From Candidatus Bathyarchaeota archaeon (GTDB lineage: Archaea; Thermoproteota; Bathyarchaeia; Bathyarchaeales; WAQA01), in assembly GCA_015520475.1 (NCBI GenBank), contig WAQA01000031.1, forward strand, positions 1 through 6,366: a stretch of 6,366 bases of DNA, read 5' to 3'. Positions 1 through 6,199 of the stretch are shown one piece after another. How positions within the stretch are numbered: the stretch's first letter is position 1; each line of letters opens with the position of its first letter. The notes below the pieces were generated by a model that saw nothing but the letters and a program-made list of their open reading frames with translations, ran no database searches and was not told where the DNA came from. The position numbers were made by a program, and so were the translations under genes.

Positions 1-2
1 AT

Positions 3-1307
3 CTGATAAAGGCAACGTTCCTAGTCACCCGCACAGTGAATCAGCCGAGAAAGTATGAGGGGAACCCCATCATGGTAAAGGATAGGCCATGGGAGGGATG
101 CGGCCCATTCGCACCAGCAGTCCTAAAAGACGAGGAGGAAGGCATCTTCAAGATGTGGTATCAAAGCTGGAGTAGGAGGAAGGGATACTGGACAATGTAT
201 GCTACATCAAAGGATGGGATACACTGGAACAAGCCTCAATTAGACGTTATACGCCGCGGAGAGCAGTCTACAAACATAGTATCAGTAGGAACTGAGATGG
301 GTAGATCAGTATTCAAGGACCCTGAAGAGGCGGATCCTAAAAAGAGGTATAAGGCTCCTTACAGTCACCCAACAGAGAAGGGACTTTACGAGCTGCGTTT
401 AGCCTACTCTCCAGACGGGATACACTGGAGCCAATATCCAGGACCATTCGATTCGGGAAGAGGAGACGAAGTAACATACTTCATGTATGATCCAGTGAAC
501 GAGAAGTATGTACTCTTCACAAGAAACCCCTATCCATATCCACATCTTAAACCTAGATCAAAGAGATGTATATTTAGGGCTCAAAGCAGCAACTTAATAG
601 ATTGGTCAATGTCAGCTCCGATAATAGTTCAGGATCAATCTGACCCTCCAGACATAGACTTCTACGATATGAAAGCAATCTTCTATGAGAGCTTATACGT
701 AGGATTCTTAACGGTTCACCATACAGCCTCAGACACTCTAGATGTATATTTAACTTATAGCCGAGACGGTTTCCATTGGAGAAGATTCAGAGAGAAGCCC
801 TTTCTCCCTTTAGGCTCTCCAGGAAGCTGGGATTCTGGAATGGTAAGCGTCGGATCAATCATGAAGATGAATGATGAAATATGGATATATTACAGCGGCT
901 GGGACGGGCCTCACGGCAGCTTAAAGAGGAGAGGCGCGATTGGATTAGCTAAGTTGAGAATTGACGGTTTCGTATCTATGGACGCGGCTGAAATGGAAGA
1001 GTACTATAAGCCTCACGGATACCAAGTTTCACTCCTTACAAAACCATTATATTCTCCTGGCAACCGTCTAGTAGTGAATGTTGACGCCTCAGAAGGCTAC
1101 ATCGACGCTGAACTTCTAGATCTAGATGGAAACGTTATCAAAGGATACAGCAGGGAAGACTGCGACACCTTCAGAGGAGACAGCGTAAACCACGTATTTA
1201 CATGGAATGGAAACCCGGACATATCCGGAAAGTTACCGGCTAGGATAAGATTCTACATGAAGAAAGCGAGGCTCTACGCTCTACAGATACCTAAAGTATC
1301 TGATTAG
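3..1307 (+). CDS. Glycoside hydrolase-like five-bladed beta-propeller protein (5' end outside window)
   Basis: Probable carbohydrate-active enzyme of the GH32/43/62/68-like propeller superfamily; the substrate cannot be read from the sequence. The frame is open to the left edge. A GTG at 36 could start it, but it has no clear ribosome site, and the residues before it read on naturally into the family-typical 'NPIM' opening, so I treat the gene as 5'-partial. Counting from the GTG, blade repeats end in a D-G-I/F-H-W type motif: SKDGIHW (58-64), SPDGIHW (125-131), a degenerate SSNLIDW (184-190) and SRDGFHW (242-248). FKDPEEADPKKRYKA (93-107) matches the blade motif holding the conserved Asp near the active site. 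DGFVSMDA (310-317) leads into a C-terminal beta-sandwich (about 330-418) ending RLYALQI, so the C-terminus looks complete. The GH32 WMNDPNG motif is absent from the visible part. No signal peptide can be judged. The sugar enzymes at 2256-4084 lie on the same strand but about 950 bases away. Confidence 0.8.
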   Translation: MIKATFLVTRTVNQPRKYEGNPIMVKDRPWEGCGPFAPAVLKDEEEGIFKMWYQSWSRRKGYWTMYATSKDGIHWNKPQLDVIRRGEQSTNIVSVGTEMGRSVFKDPEEADPKKRYKAPYSHPTEKGLYELRLAYSPDGIHWSQYPGPFDSGRGDEVTYFMYDPVNEKYVLFTRNPYPYPHLKPRSKRCIFRAQSSNLIDWSMSAPIIVQDQSDPPDIDFYDMKAIFYESLYVGFLTVHHTASDTLDVYLTYSRDGFHWRRFREKPFLPLGSPGSWDSGMVSVGSIMKMNDEIWIYYSGWDGPHGSLKRRGAIGLAKLRIDGFVSMDAAEMEEYYKPHGYQVSLLTKPLYSPGNRLVVNVDASEGYIDAELLDLDGNVIKGYSREDCDTFRGDSVNHVFTWNGNPDISGKLPARIRFYMKKARLYALQIPKVSD

Positions 1308-1490
1308 CACATCTCCCAACATGACAGATACAAGAGACTGAGAAGATTTTATCTTGGAGGAGAACAATCCATCATCCGCGCTGAGAAGTAGAACAGAATC
1401 TTCCCTCATCCAGGAAGCATTGGATAATAATGTTCAGATTGATTGGAGGCCGCCGCCGGGATTTGAACCCGGCCTCCAGGCTCCACAGGC

Positions 1491-1512
1491 CTGTACTACC
1501 ATTGGATGGTAT
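1491..1512 (-). other. tRNA-His intron 2 (anticodon stem, between positions 29 and 30)
   Basis: This is a 22-nt insertion inside the anticodon stem rather than at the canonical 37/38 site. The inner hairpin is TACCAT-CCA-ATGGTA. The central helix is four perfect pairs between the self-complementary exon GTAC (1518-1515) and intron GTAC (1496-1493). The two 3-nt bulges are AG^A and AG^G. Because GTACAG occurs at both junctions as a direct repeat, several cuts would give the same mature RNA; the bulge geometry selects the one given here. The outer helix beyond the bulges is weak in the unspliced form. Confidence 0.85.
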
Positions 1513-1527
1513 CTGTACGCTACCAGA

Positions 1528-1545
1528 CTCCGCGAAGATTCTTCT
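1528..1545 (-). other. tRNA-His intron 1 (D-loop, between positions 15 and 16)
   Basis: This is an 18-nt insertion after A14-G15. Its core is a hairpin, GAAG-AAT-CTTC. Next to the core, the exon ACGT faces intron GCGG: C-G, G-C and T-G pair, with an A-G mismatch at the outer end. The flanking 3-nt bulges are AG^A and AG^T, cut after AG on both sides. This is a slightly relaxed bulge-helix-bulge, the structure recognised by archaeal tRNA splicing endonuclease. The size is near the lower end for archaeal tRNA introns. Confidence 0.8.
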
Positions 1546-1561
1546 CTACGTTACGGCGGCC

Positions 1562-2246
1562 ACTATCCCTCAGCTCAACCATCCCTTTTTTATTCTTATC
1601 AATATGAGAACTTTAAATATTTTGGTTTCTCATCTCGACGCCATCAAGATAAAGTTTTTAATATGATTCCTTTAGGGGTCCGGTATGCTCTGAGCAATTA
1701 TGGGAGTCTTCTCATAGCCCTGAATAGCCTCTCGACCAATCCTTATCCACACGTAATGTGAATCCACTTAGACTCTGAAGACATAACTCCAAAGGTCCTC
1801 TCCGATATGTGCTCCATATTCACTATCGAGTGACACTGGCTGACATTGACGGCTAAAGGCTGAGAATCAACATGTACAGCTGCTAACCGTTCACCCTGCC
1901 TAGTCTCGTCCATGATTATCGCCCTTCAGGATTATATCAAGACAGAACCCCATTTCAGATTCTTAACAGAAGAGTAAATGATGAGGGGGACGGCGGGATT
2001 GATTCTCTCATCCCAGAGACGTAGACCAGCCATCTACATAATGCAATCCTTAACCTTATGATTAATTGAGCATCTATTACGTTTAACGCTCAGCTTCTCC
2101 TATGGCGTTGATGAACCACTAAAACAAGCCTATAATAGATCACCTTCAAAGGAGTCTCCATAGAACCCCCATCTCAGAAACGTCTCCCTTCATATCCGAG
2201 GATTAAGATAAAGGGTTATTATTCTATATCCTCCCAATATTAGGGG
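1562..2246. other. Long intergenic region without a confident gene
   Basis: About 690 bases separate the tRNA from the epimerase gene. Apart from the tRNA promoter near its left end, I find no recognised RNA fold, repeat, insertion-sequence end or CRISPR unit. The best coding candidate is a 56-codon minus-strand ORF (ATG at 1913, stop TAA at 1745-1743). It is preceded by AAGGGCGAT, a weak ribosome site, with an in-frame TGA just upstream. Its product begins MDETRQGERL and ends KWIHITCG, and I do not recognise it. An open run of that length is not rare by chance, so it is not called as a gene. An ATGATGA at 1978-1984 resembles a C box, but no D box follows at the right distance. Confidence 0.5.
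1612..1620 (-). promoter_or_regulatory. Candidate TATA box for tRNA-His
   Basis: On the minus strand ATATTTAAA is preceded by a purine/A-rich CCAAA that could serve as a TFB-recognition element. It would put transcription start near 1590, leaving a leader of about 29 nt for RNase P to remove. A second A-rich stretch at 1585-1596 (GAATAAAAAAGG) would start transcription almost at the mature 5' end. I cannot choose between them from sequence alone. Confidence 0.35.
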
Positions 2247-2250
2247 GTGA
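2244..2250 (+). promoter_or_regulatory. Ribosome binding site deciding the epimerase start
   Basis: GGGGTGA lies 5 nt before the ATG at 2256, the usual archaeal spacing, and fits the anti-Shine-Dalgarno end of 16S rRNA well. A GTG start at 2247 would fall inside this site and would have no ribosome site of its own. This favours 2256 over 2247. Confidence 0.7.
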
Positions 2251-2255
2251 GAGAT

Positions 2256-3047
2256 ATGAGATTCTCTGTCCAGGAGAATCTGATCCCAGGAGACTCAACT
2301 CTAGAGAGGATGGAGAAAGCCGAGGAATACGGATTTGAAGGAATGGAGATTTTAGGTAAAGGTCTACCTGGCAGAATAGAAGAGATAAAGGAGGGCCTAG
2401 CAACATCGAAGATTAAAGTTTCAACGGTATGTCTAGGGTACTCAGGCGATCTCCTTGGACCAAACAGAGAATCCAGAGAGAGGGCCATTAAGAGCATAAA
2501 GGACATACTGAGAATATGTGCCGAAATAGAATGTGTAGGCCTAATAGTTGTTCCAACATTCGGAGGTCCTAAAATCTCGGATCTCTATCCATGGCATAAA
2601 GACATAACAGAAGTTGAGAAGAAAATATTAATTGAGGAATGTAGGATTATAGAGGATTACGCAGAAGATGTAGATGCTTACCTGATACTTGAACCATTAA
2701 ACCGTTACGAAACCCATCTTATTAATAGGCTTGAACAGGCCGTTGAGGTATGTGAGGCTGTCGGAGGGGAACATGTCAAGGTTATGGCTGACTTCTTCCA
2801 CATGAATATTGAAGAGGCGGATATAGCAGCGAGTCTTAGAGAGGCTGCAGATCATATAGTGCATATACACCTTGCAGATAGCAACAGACTCGTACCTGGA
2901 CGTGGACATATAAACTTCAGAGATGGATTCTCAGTATTAAAGGAGATTGGATACAAGTATTTCATGGCTATCGAGTGTATGATGGATGGAAACCCGAACA
3001 TTGAGCTCCCAAAATCCTTAAATTACCTGAAGCAGCAACTCATATAG
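2256..3047 (+). CDS. Tagatose/psicose 3-epimerase-type sugar isomerase (TIM barrel)
   Basis: Member of the sugar phosphate isomerase/epimerase (xylose isomerase-like, AP endonuclease 2) TIM-barrel superfamily, 263 aa, presumably cytoplasmic. Numbered from the ATG at 2256, the four metal ligands are E146 (LEPLNRYE), D179 (ADFFHMN), H205 (HIHLADSNR) and E240 (AIECMM). Spacings of 33, 26 and 35 residues equal those I recall for Agrobacterium D-psicose 3-epimerase (E152, D185, H211, E246). The substrate-contact residues recalled for that enzyme (E158, H188, R217) also have counterparts at E152, H182 and R211. This supports C3 epimerisation of a ketose, or related chemistry on a 3-keto sugar, with a divalent metal; the exact substrate is open. 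The start is set by the GGGGTGA site, and MRFSVQENL is a typical family opening. The oxidoreductase follows after 17 nt, so the two are probably co-transcribed. Confidence 0.88.
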   Translation: MRFSVQENLIPGDSTLERMEKAEEYGFEGMEILGKGLPGRIEEIKEGLATSKIKVSTVCLGYSGDLLGPNRESRERAIKSIKDILRICAEIECVGLIVVPTFGGPKISDLYPWHKDITEVEKKILIEECRIIEDYAEDVDAYLILEPLNRYETHLINRLEQAVEVCEAVGGEHVKVMADFFHMNIEEADIAASLREAADHIVHIHLADSNRLVPGRGHINFRDGFSVLKEIGYKYFMAIECMMDGNPNIELPKSLNYLKQQLI

Positions 3048-3064
3048 GAGCTGAGAAAATAGAG

Positions 3065-4084
3065 ATGACTGACAGGATCAAAGTTGGTTTTGTTGGGTGT
3101 GGAGGAATAGCCCGGGAGCATATGAAGGGGTTAGCAAAAAATGAATATGCCGAGCTCACAGCGTTCTGTGACATAAACATTGTAAAGGCCGAGGCTGCCG
3201 CCAAGGAGTATGGAACGGTAGACGCTAAATTTTACAGCGACGCTGAAGAGATGTTTAGGGATGCATCTTTAGATGCTGTGTACTTCTGCCTTCCACCATT
3301 CGCTCATGGAGCTGAATTTAAAGCCATCGAGAGGGATATACCATTCTTTGTGGAGAAGCCTGTGAATCTCTACTTGGATCAAGCTAAGAGAATAGCTGAG
3401 GCTGTTGAAAGGAAGAATCTGATAACGAGCGTAGGATACATGAATAGGTACAGGAGAGGAGTACAGATGGTCAGGGATCTCCTAATGGAGGATCCACCCA
3501 TCCTTCTTTTAGGAGGATGGATAACGAAGACTCCCAGCCAACAGAGCAACGGAATATTTACATGGTGGATTATAAAGGAGAAGAGTGGTGGACAGTTCCA
3601 TGAACAAGTAACCCACACAGTTGACTTAGCGAGGTTTCTATGTGGAGAGATAGTTGAGGTTCACGCATATCCAGCGGAGGGAATAAACAGAAATGTTCCA
3701 TCGGGATATAACATAGAGGACGCATCTGTCGTAAACGTTAAATTTGAGGGGGGAGCCGTTGGGACGATATGGGCTTCATGCTCGGCTAATGCTGGAGGGG
3801 GAGGCATAAGCTTAAGCGTTTACGCTGAGAGCGTAACCGCACTCTTCACTGGATGGGAACATTCATTAAAGCTTCTGAGAAAGGGTAAACAACCAGAGAA
3901 TATTCCTGGAGAGGAAGACATCTTTTCCATAGAGGACGCCGTCTTCATCGATGCTGTTAAAAGCGGAGATCCATCGAAGATAATGTCTCCGTACAGTGAT
4001 GGATTAAAGACGGCTGAGGTGACCTTGGCAGCCAACGAGTCGATGAGAACCGGGAAAGCAGTAAGGATCAGAGGTAACCATTGA
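3065..4084 (+). CDS. Gfo/Idh/MocA family NAD(P)-dependent oxidoreductase
   Basis: Sugar or cyclitol dehydrogenase/reductase family, 339 aa, the normal length. The N-terminal Rossmann fold opens with VGFVGCGGIAREH (7-19), a GxGxxA nucleotide-binding turn, with D36 at the end of the second strand. EKPVNLY (97-103) supplies the conserved lysine K98. The catalytic segment GGQFHEQVTHTVDL (175-188) has H184 preceded by E180 where inositol dehydrogenase, as I recall it, has Asp; Glu is also found in the family. The C-terminal alpha/beta sheet domain runs to residue 339. There is no signal peptide, so it is cytoplasmic. A weak purine-rich site precedes the ATG. It lies 17 nt behind the epimerase and very probably acts in the same pathway, by oxidising a sugar hydroxyl or reducing a keto sugar. 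Substrate and cofactor preference cannot be fixed from sequence. Confidence 0.9.
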   Translation: MTDRIKVGFVGCGGIAREHMKGLAKNEYAELTAFCDINIVKAEAAAKEYGTVDAKFYSDAEEMFRDASLDAVYFCLPPFAHGAEFKAIERDIPFFVEKPVNLYLDQAKRIAEAVERKNLITSVGYMNRYRRGVQMVRDLLMEDPPILLLGGWITKTPSQQSNGIFTWWIIKEKSGGQFHEQVTHTVDLARFLCGEIVEVHAYPAEGINRNVPSGYNIEDASVVNVKFEGGAVGTIWASCSANAGGGGISLSVYAESVTALFTGWEHSLKLLRKGKQPENIPGEEDIFSIEDAVFIDAVKSGDPSKIMSPYSDGLKTAEVTLAANESMRTGKAVRIRGNH

Positions 4085-4148
4085 AGAGAAAAATGATTCT
4101 TAGGTAGGGATTATTGGATAGGCTTCCCCGCAACCTATTGTATGATAA

Positions 4149-4171
4149 CTGGAGGATACAATTCTCTCCAG
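4149..4171. other. Hairpin between convergent genes
   Basis: CTGGAG (4149-4154) and CTCCAG (4166-4171) can form a 6-bp stem with an 11-nt loop, in the 170-base gap between the stops of two converging operons. No T-run follows on either strand, so it is not an obvious terminator. It may mark transcript ends or may be chance. I see nothing else in the gap. Confidence 0.2.
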
Positions 4172-4254
4172 ATATTACATTTACACCTAGCATCTACGAT
4201 AACATTAACCGCGCGAGATGAAACGGATGGGTTGACGGTCTAATGATCTTTTCA

Positions 4255-4659
4255 TCAGCTCTCTACTGGACGGAAGTAGTATCTAGGCCAGTTAGGCCAC
4301 TTATCTGAGGTTTCCCTGTCAAAGCAGACTTCAACTTTCATGCCAACCTTTAAATCATCAAGATCTACATCTCTGATTATCCCTGGAAGCCTAATGTTAC
4401 CTTCTAATTCAATTATTCCATAAGCGTAGGGCGCCATATCCTCGAATCCCTTCGGAGGAATATAGATTATAGTATACGTCAGTATTCTTCCTTCAGTACC
4501 TATCTGGATCCATTCTAGATTCTCAGAGTGGCATTCTGGACATATCTGTCTTGGCGGGAGGGTCTGCTTTCCACAGCTATTACATTTAACAGCCATTAAA
4601 CGCCCCTCAGAGATAAACCTATAAAATTGATCTATAGTGTACTGGTCTGTTTCAGCCAT
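4255..4659 (-). CDS. DUF35 zinc-ribbon/OB-fold protein, thiolase partner
   Basis: 134 aa, the usual length for this family (formerly DUF35). A short helical N-terminus (1-20; FYRFISEGRL is typical) leads to a zinc ribbon with C26-x2-C29-x10-C40-x2-C43. An OB-fold domain follows (about 50-134, containing GRILTYTIIYIPP and APYAYGIIELEG). From archaeal thiolase/HMG-CoA synthase complexes, such proteins are known to bind CoA and hold or shuttle the acyl-CoA between enzyme partners. Here it starts 6 nt after the thiolase stop, with a GAGGGGATG ribosome site inside the last thiolase codons, so co-translation and a physical complex with the thiolase are expected. All four cysteines are present. Two stops in a row (TGA TGA) end the frame. 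Confidence 0.92.
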   Translation of the reverse strand: MAETDQYTIDQFYRFISEGRLMAVKCNSCGKQTLPPRQICPECHSENLEWIQIGTEGRILTYTIIYIPPKGFEDMAPYAYGIIELEGNIRLPGIIRDVDLDDLKVGMKVEVCFDRETSDKWPNWPRYYFRPVES

Positions 4660-4665
4660 AAAACA

Positions 4666-5889
4666 TCATCCCCTCTCATATATGTGAATTAGGCATGTAG
4701 CCCCGCTTCCACCTAGATTATGTGACAGTCCTATATTGCAGTTATCTATCTGTCTCTCACCAGCCTGACCGGTCAACTGCAAGTATATCTCATATAGCTG
4801 AGCTACTCCAGTCGCACCTATCGGATGGCCCTTAGCCTTAAGTCCGCCGCTAGTGTTTACTGGTATTCTACCGTCAAGAGATGTTTCTCCATCCTCAATA
4901 AGCTTACCTCCTTCTCCAGGCTTACAGAACCCTAAATCTTCATAGGCTATTATCTCGGCTATGGTGAAGCAGTCATGCACCTCAGCCACATTAACATCTT
5001 TAGGTTCTATATCAGCCATCTTGAAGGCTTCCTTGGCAGCGTATCTAGTCGAGTTTAGATACGTATAATCGCTTCTCTCATACAGGCCTATAGTGTCGCT
5101 TCCATGACCAGATCCTATTATGTGGACGGGTGTATCAGTGAACTGTCTGGCTATTTCAGGTTTTGTGAGGATCGCGCAGGCCGCTCCATCCGATATTAAT
5201 GAACAGTCATAAAGTTTCAGCGGCCACGCCACAATCCTCGACTGCATAGCCTTCTCAACTGTTATCTCCTTCTGCATATGAGCCTTCGGGTTTAAAGTTG
5301 CGTTATGATGATTCTTCACTGCGACCATGGCAAGCTGCTCCTCCCGGGTTCCATATTTATGCATATGAGCCGTCGCCATTAAAGCAAAGAGCCCTGGGAA
5401 GGTCACTCCATTCCACTGTTCAAAGGGGAAGTCGGATGCCATAGCTAAGTACTCGGTCACTTCAGCTGTTGTTCTACTTGTCATCTTCTCGAAGCCTCCA
5501 ACCATCACAACGTCATATACTCCTGAGAGAATCGCTAAGACACCGTATCTTATTGCAGCCCCGGAGGAGGCGCAGGCAACCTCAACCCTAACAGCCGGCA
5601 CAGGCAGCAGCCCGGTCCAATCTGAAACTGCCGGTGCAGAGTGGCCTTGATGCTCAAATGATTCGCTCATCTGACCTATAATTAAGGCTTGTATATCCCT
5701 CTTAGGATCTAGGTTTGGACAGTTCTCGAATGCTTCCTTAGCTGCTTCAACGAAGAGTTCCCTACCGGATAATCCCTCTCTCTTACCGAACTTCGATAGA
5801 CCAGCCGAAACAATCGAGGCTAAAGGTTTACGCAGCGTATTCCACCTCAACACGTCAAGAACTGGATAACATAACCTAAAATGCATCAT
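4666..5889 (-). CDS. Thiolase-family acyltransferase (SCP-x-like, archaeal acetyl-CoA acetyltransferase type)
   Basis: Thiolase fold, CoA-dependent condensation or cleavage of acyl-CoA, cytoplasmic. In the 407-aa frame, the nucleophile is C106 (EVACASSG), the catalytic histidines are H305 (EVHDCF) and H355 (GHPIGATG), and the C-terminal motif is SHNLGGSGA (389-397), with H390 where classical thiolases carry Cys. This pattern is typical of the SCP-x-like archaeal enzymes paired with DUF35 proteins. Coordinates run to the outermost ATG, but family members usually begin about MRKVAIVGAGMTKFGK, which aligns with LRKPLASIVSAGLSKFGK from residue 19. The first 18 residues look non-native, so the real start is probably GTG 5853, TTG 5850 or the CTG at 5835. 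The last has GAGGTGG (5848-5842) 6 nt before it. The role may be acetoacetyl-CoA synthesis for mevalonate or acyl-CoA breakdown; HMG-CoA synthase is not in view. Confidence 0.92.
   Translation of the reverse strand: MMHFRLCYPVLDVLRWNTLRKPLASIVSAGLSKFGKREGLSGRELFVEAAKEAFENCPNLDPKRDIQALIIGQMSESFEHQGHSAPAVSDWTGLLPVPAVRVEVACASSGAAIRYGVLAILSGVYDVVMVGGFEKMTSRTTAEVTEYLAMASDFPFEQWNGVTFPGLFALMATAHMHKYGTREEQLAMVAVKNHHNATLNPKAHMQKEITVEKAMQSRIVAWPLKLYDCSLISDGAACAILTKPEIARQFTDTPVHIIGSGHGSDTIGLYERSDYTYLNSTRYAAKEAFKMADIEPKDVNVAEVHDCFTIAEIIAYEDLGFCKPGEGGKLIEDGETSLDGRIPVNTSGGLKAKGHPIGATGVAQLYEIYLQLTGQAGERQIDNCNIGLSHNLGGSGATCLIHIYERG
5842..5848 (-). promoter_or_regulatory. Ribosome-site-like sequence before an internal CTG of the thiolase frame
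   Basis: GAGGTGG on the minus strand ends 6 nt before CTG (5835-5833). The residues that follow, LRKPLASIVSAG, line up with the normal thiolase N-terminus. If used, translation would start at a rare CTG, or at an ATG misread as CTG. Confidence 0.4.
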
Positions 5890-5892
5890 TAG

Positions 5893-5904
5893 AATATTAA
5901 TATT
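5893..5904 (-). promoter_or_regulatory. Candidate TATA box of the thiolase-DUF35 operon
   Basis: AATATTAATATT, palindromic, preceded by an A-rich CAAA on the minus strand. With the usual spacing of about 25 nt, transcription would begin near 5868-5876, downstream of the outermost ATG codons at 5889 and 5886. A weaker alternative box (CATTTATGAG, about 5933-5942) would instead give a leader of roughly 20 nt to the ATG at 5889. Confidence 0.4.
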
Positions 5905-6199
5905 TTGAAAAGATGGCGATTAGAAGCTTCTTCTCATAAATGAACATACTCTACCCAGTTCAATAATTTACTGTTTCCTCGGCTGAGGATGGAGAGATTC
6001 CCGGCTCGTCGATTATGCTTCGTCCCATCCGTGTCAGGGCAGCCCCTCACCCTTAAGATGCTTCAAGGACCAATCCACACATAAATTTCTAGTAGGATTA
6101 TCTACGGTGACTGGAATGCATCGACCTAATTCATCTCACAGTTAAAACCGTAAGCTTTCTTAGCATCTTTTTTGTAAAGATTCTATTTGGGGAGGTTCT
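5905..6199. other. Divergent intergenic region
   Basis: About 300 bases between the divergently transcribed thiolase and DNA polymerase genes. It should hold both promoters. Possible polymerase promoter elements are the T-rich stretch around 6167-6176 and CATAAATTTC near 6080, neither convincing. Only very short ORFs (under 40 codons) occur, and I recognise no RNA gene or repeat. Confidence 0.4.
6191..6195 (+). promoter_or_regulatory. Ribosome binding site before the polymerase TTG start
   Basis: GGAGG inside a longer GGGGAGG run, 4 nt ahead of TTG 6200. No ATG or GTG exists between the in-frame TAG at 6161 and this site, so it decides the start despite the short spacing. Confidence 0.5.

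Larger units (their letters stand above)
1448..1561 (-). tRNA. tRNA-His (anticodon GTG) with two non-canonical introns
   Basis: The coordinates include the genome-encoded G-1 (complement of 1561) and the C73 discriminator (complement of 1448), the identity pair of tRNA-His. The acceptor stem GCCGCCG (1560-1554) pairs with CGGCGGC (1455-1449). The T-arm is CCGGG-TTCAAAT-CCCGG (1472-1456). The anticodon loop CTGTGGA (1488-1482) has GTG at 1486-1484. Contiguous DNA does not fold as a D-arm or a correct anticodon stem, but removing 1545-1528 (18 nt) and 1512-1491 (22 nt) gives exactly 74 nt: D-stem ACG/CGT plus a T13-G22 wobble, loop TAGTCTGGTAG with G18-G19, A26, and anticodon stem CAGGC/GCCTG. 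The variable loop is GAGG, 4 nt, so position 48 is G rather than the usual pyrimidine. CCA is not encoded (C73 is followed by TCC). Identity is firm; the intron boundaries are inferred from folding. Confidence 0.95.

Noticed and set aside
1430..1666. Plus-strand open frame of 78 codons
   Set aside because: It also lies over the tRNA and its upstream AT-rich region; no ribosome site or protein signature.
1354..1761. Plus-strand open frame of 135 codons
   Set aside because: It runs antisense through the whole tRNA-His gene, has no recognisable domain, and its translation is just the complement of tRNA and promoter sequence.
1978..1984. ATGATGA resembling the C box of a C/D guide RNA
   Set aside because: No CTGA D box or C'/D' pair within the following 50-60 bases, so no guide-RNA architecture.
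2224..2506. Two overlapping minus-strand frames opposite the epimerase 5' end
   Set aside because: They mirror a well-supported gene with intact catalytic residues and show no independent support.
3379..4035. Minus-strand open frames inside the oxidoreductase gene
   Set aside because: Antisense shadows of a conserved Gfo/Idh/MocA coding sequence.
4252..4258. CTGATGA on the minus strand at the DUF35 stop, C-box-like
   Set aside because: It is explained by the tandem TGA TGA stop codons and has no D box downstream.
5900..6199. Short frames of under 40 codons in the thiolase-polymerase gap
   Set aside because: Too short, without convincing start context or recognisable product; expected by chance.
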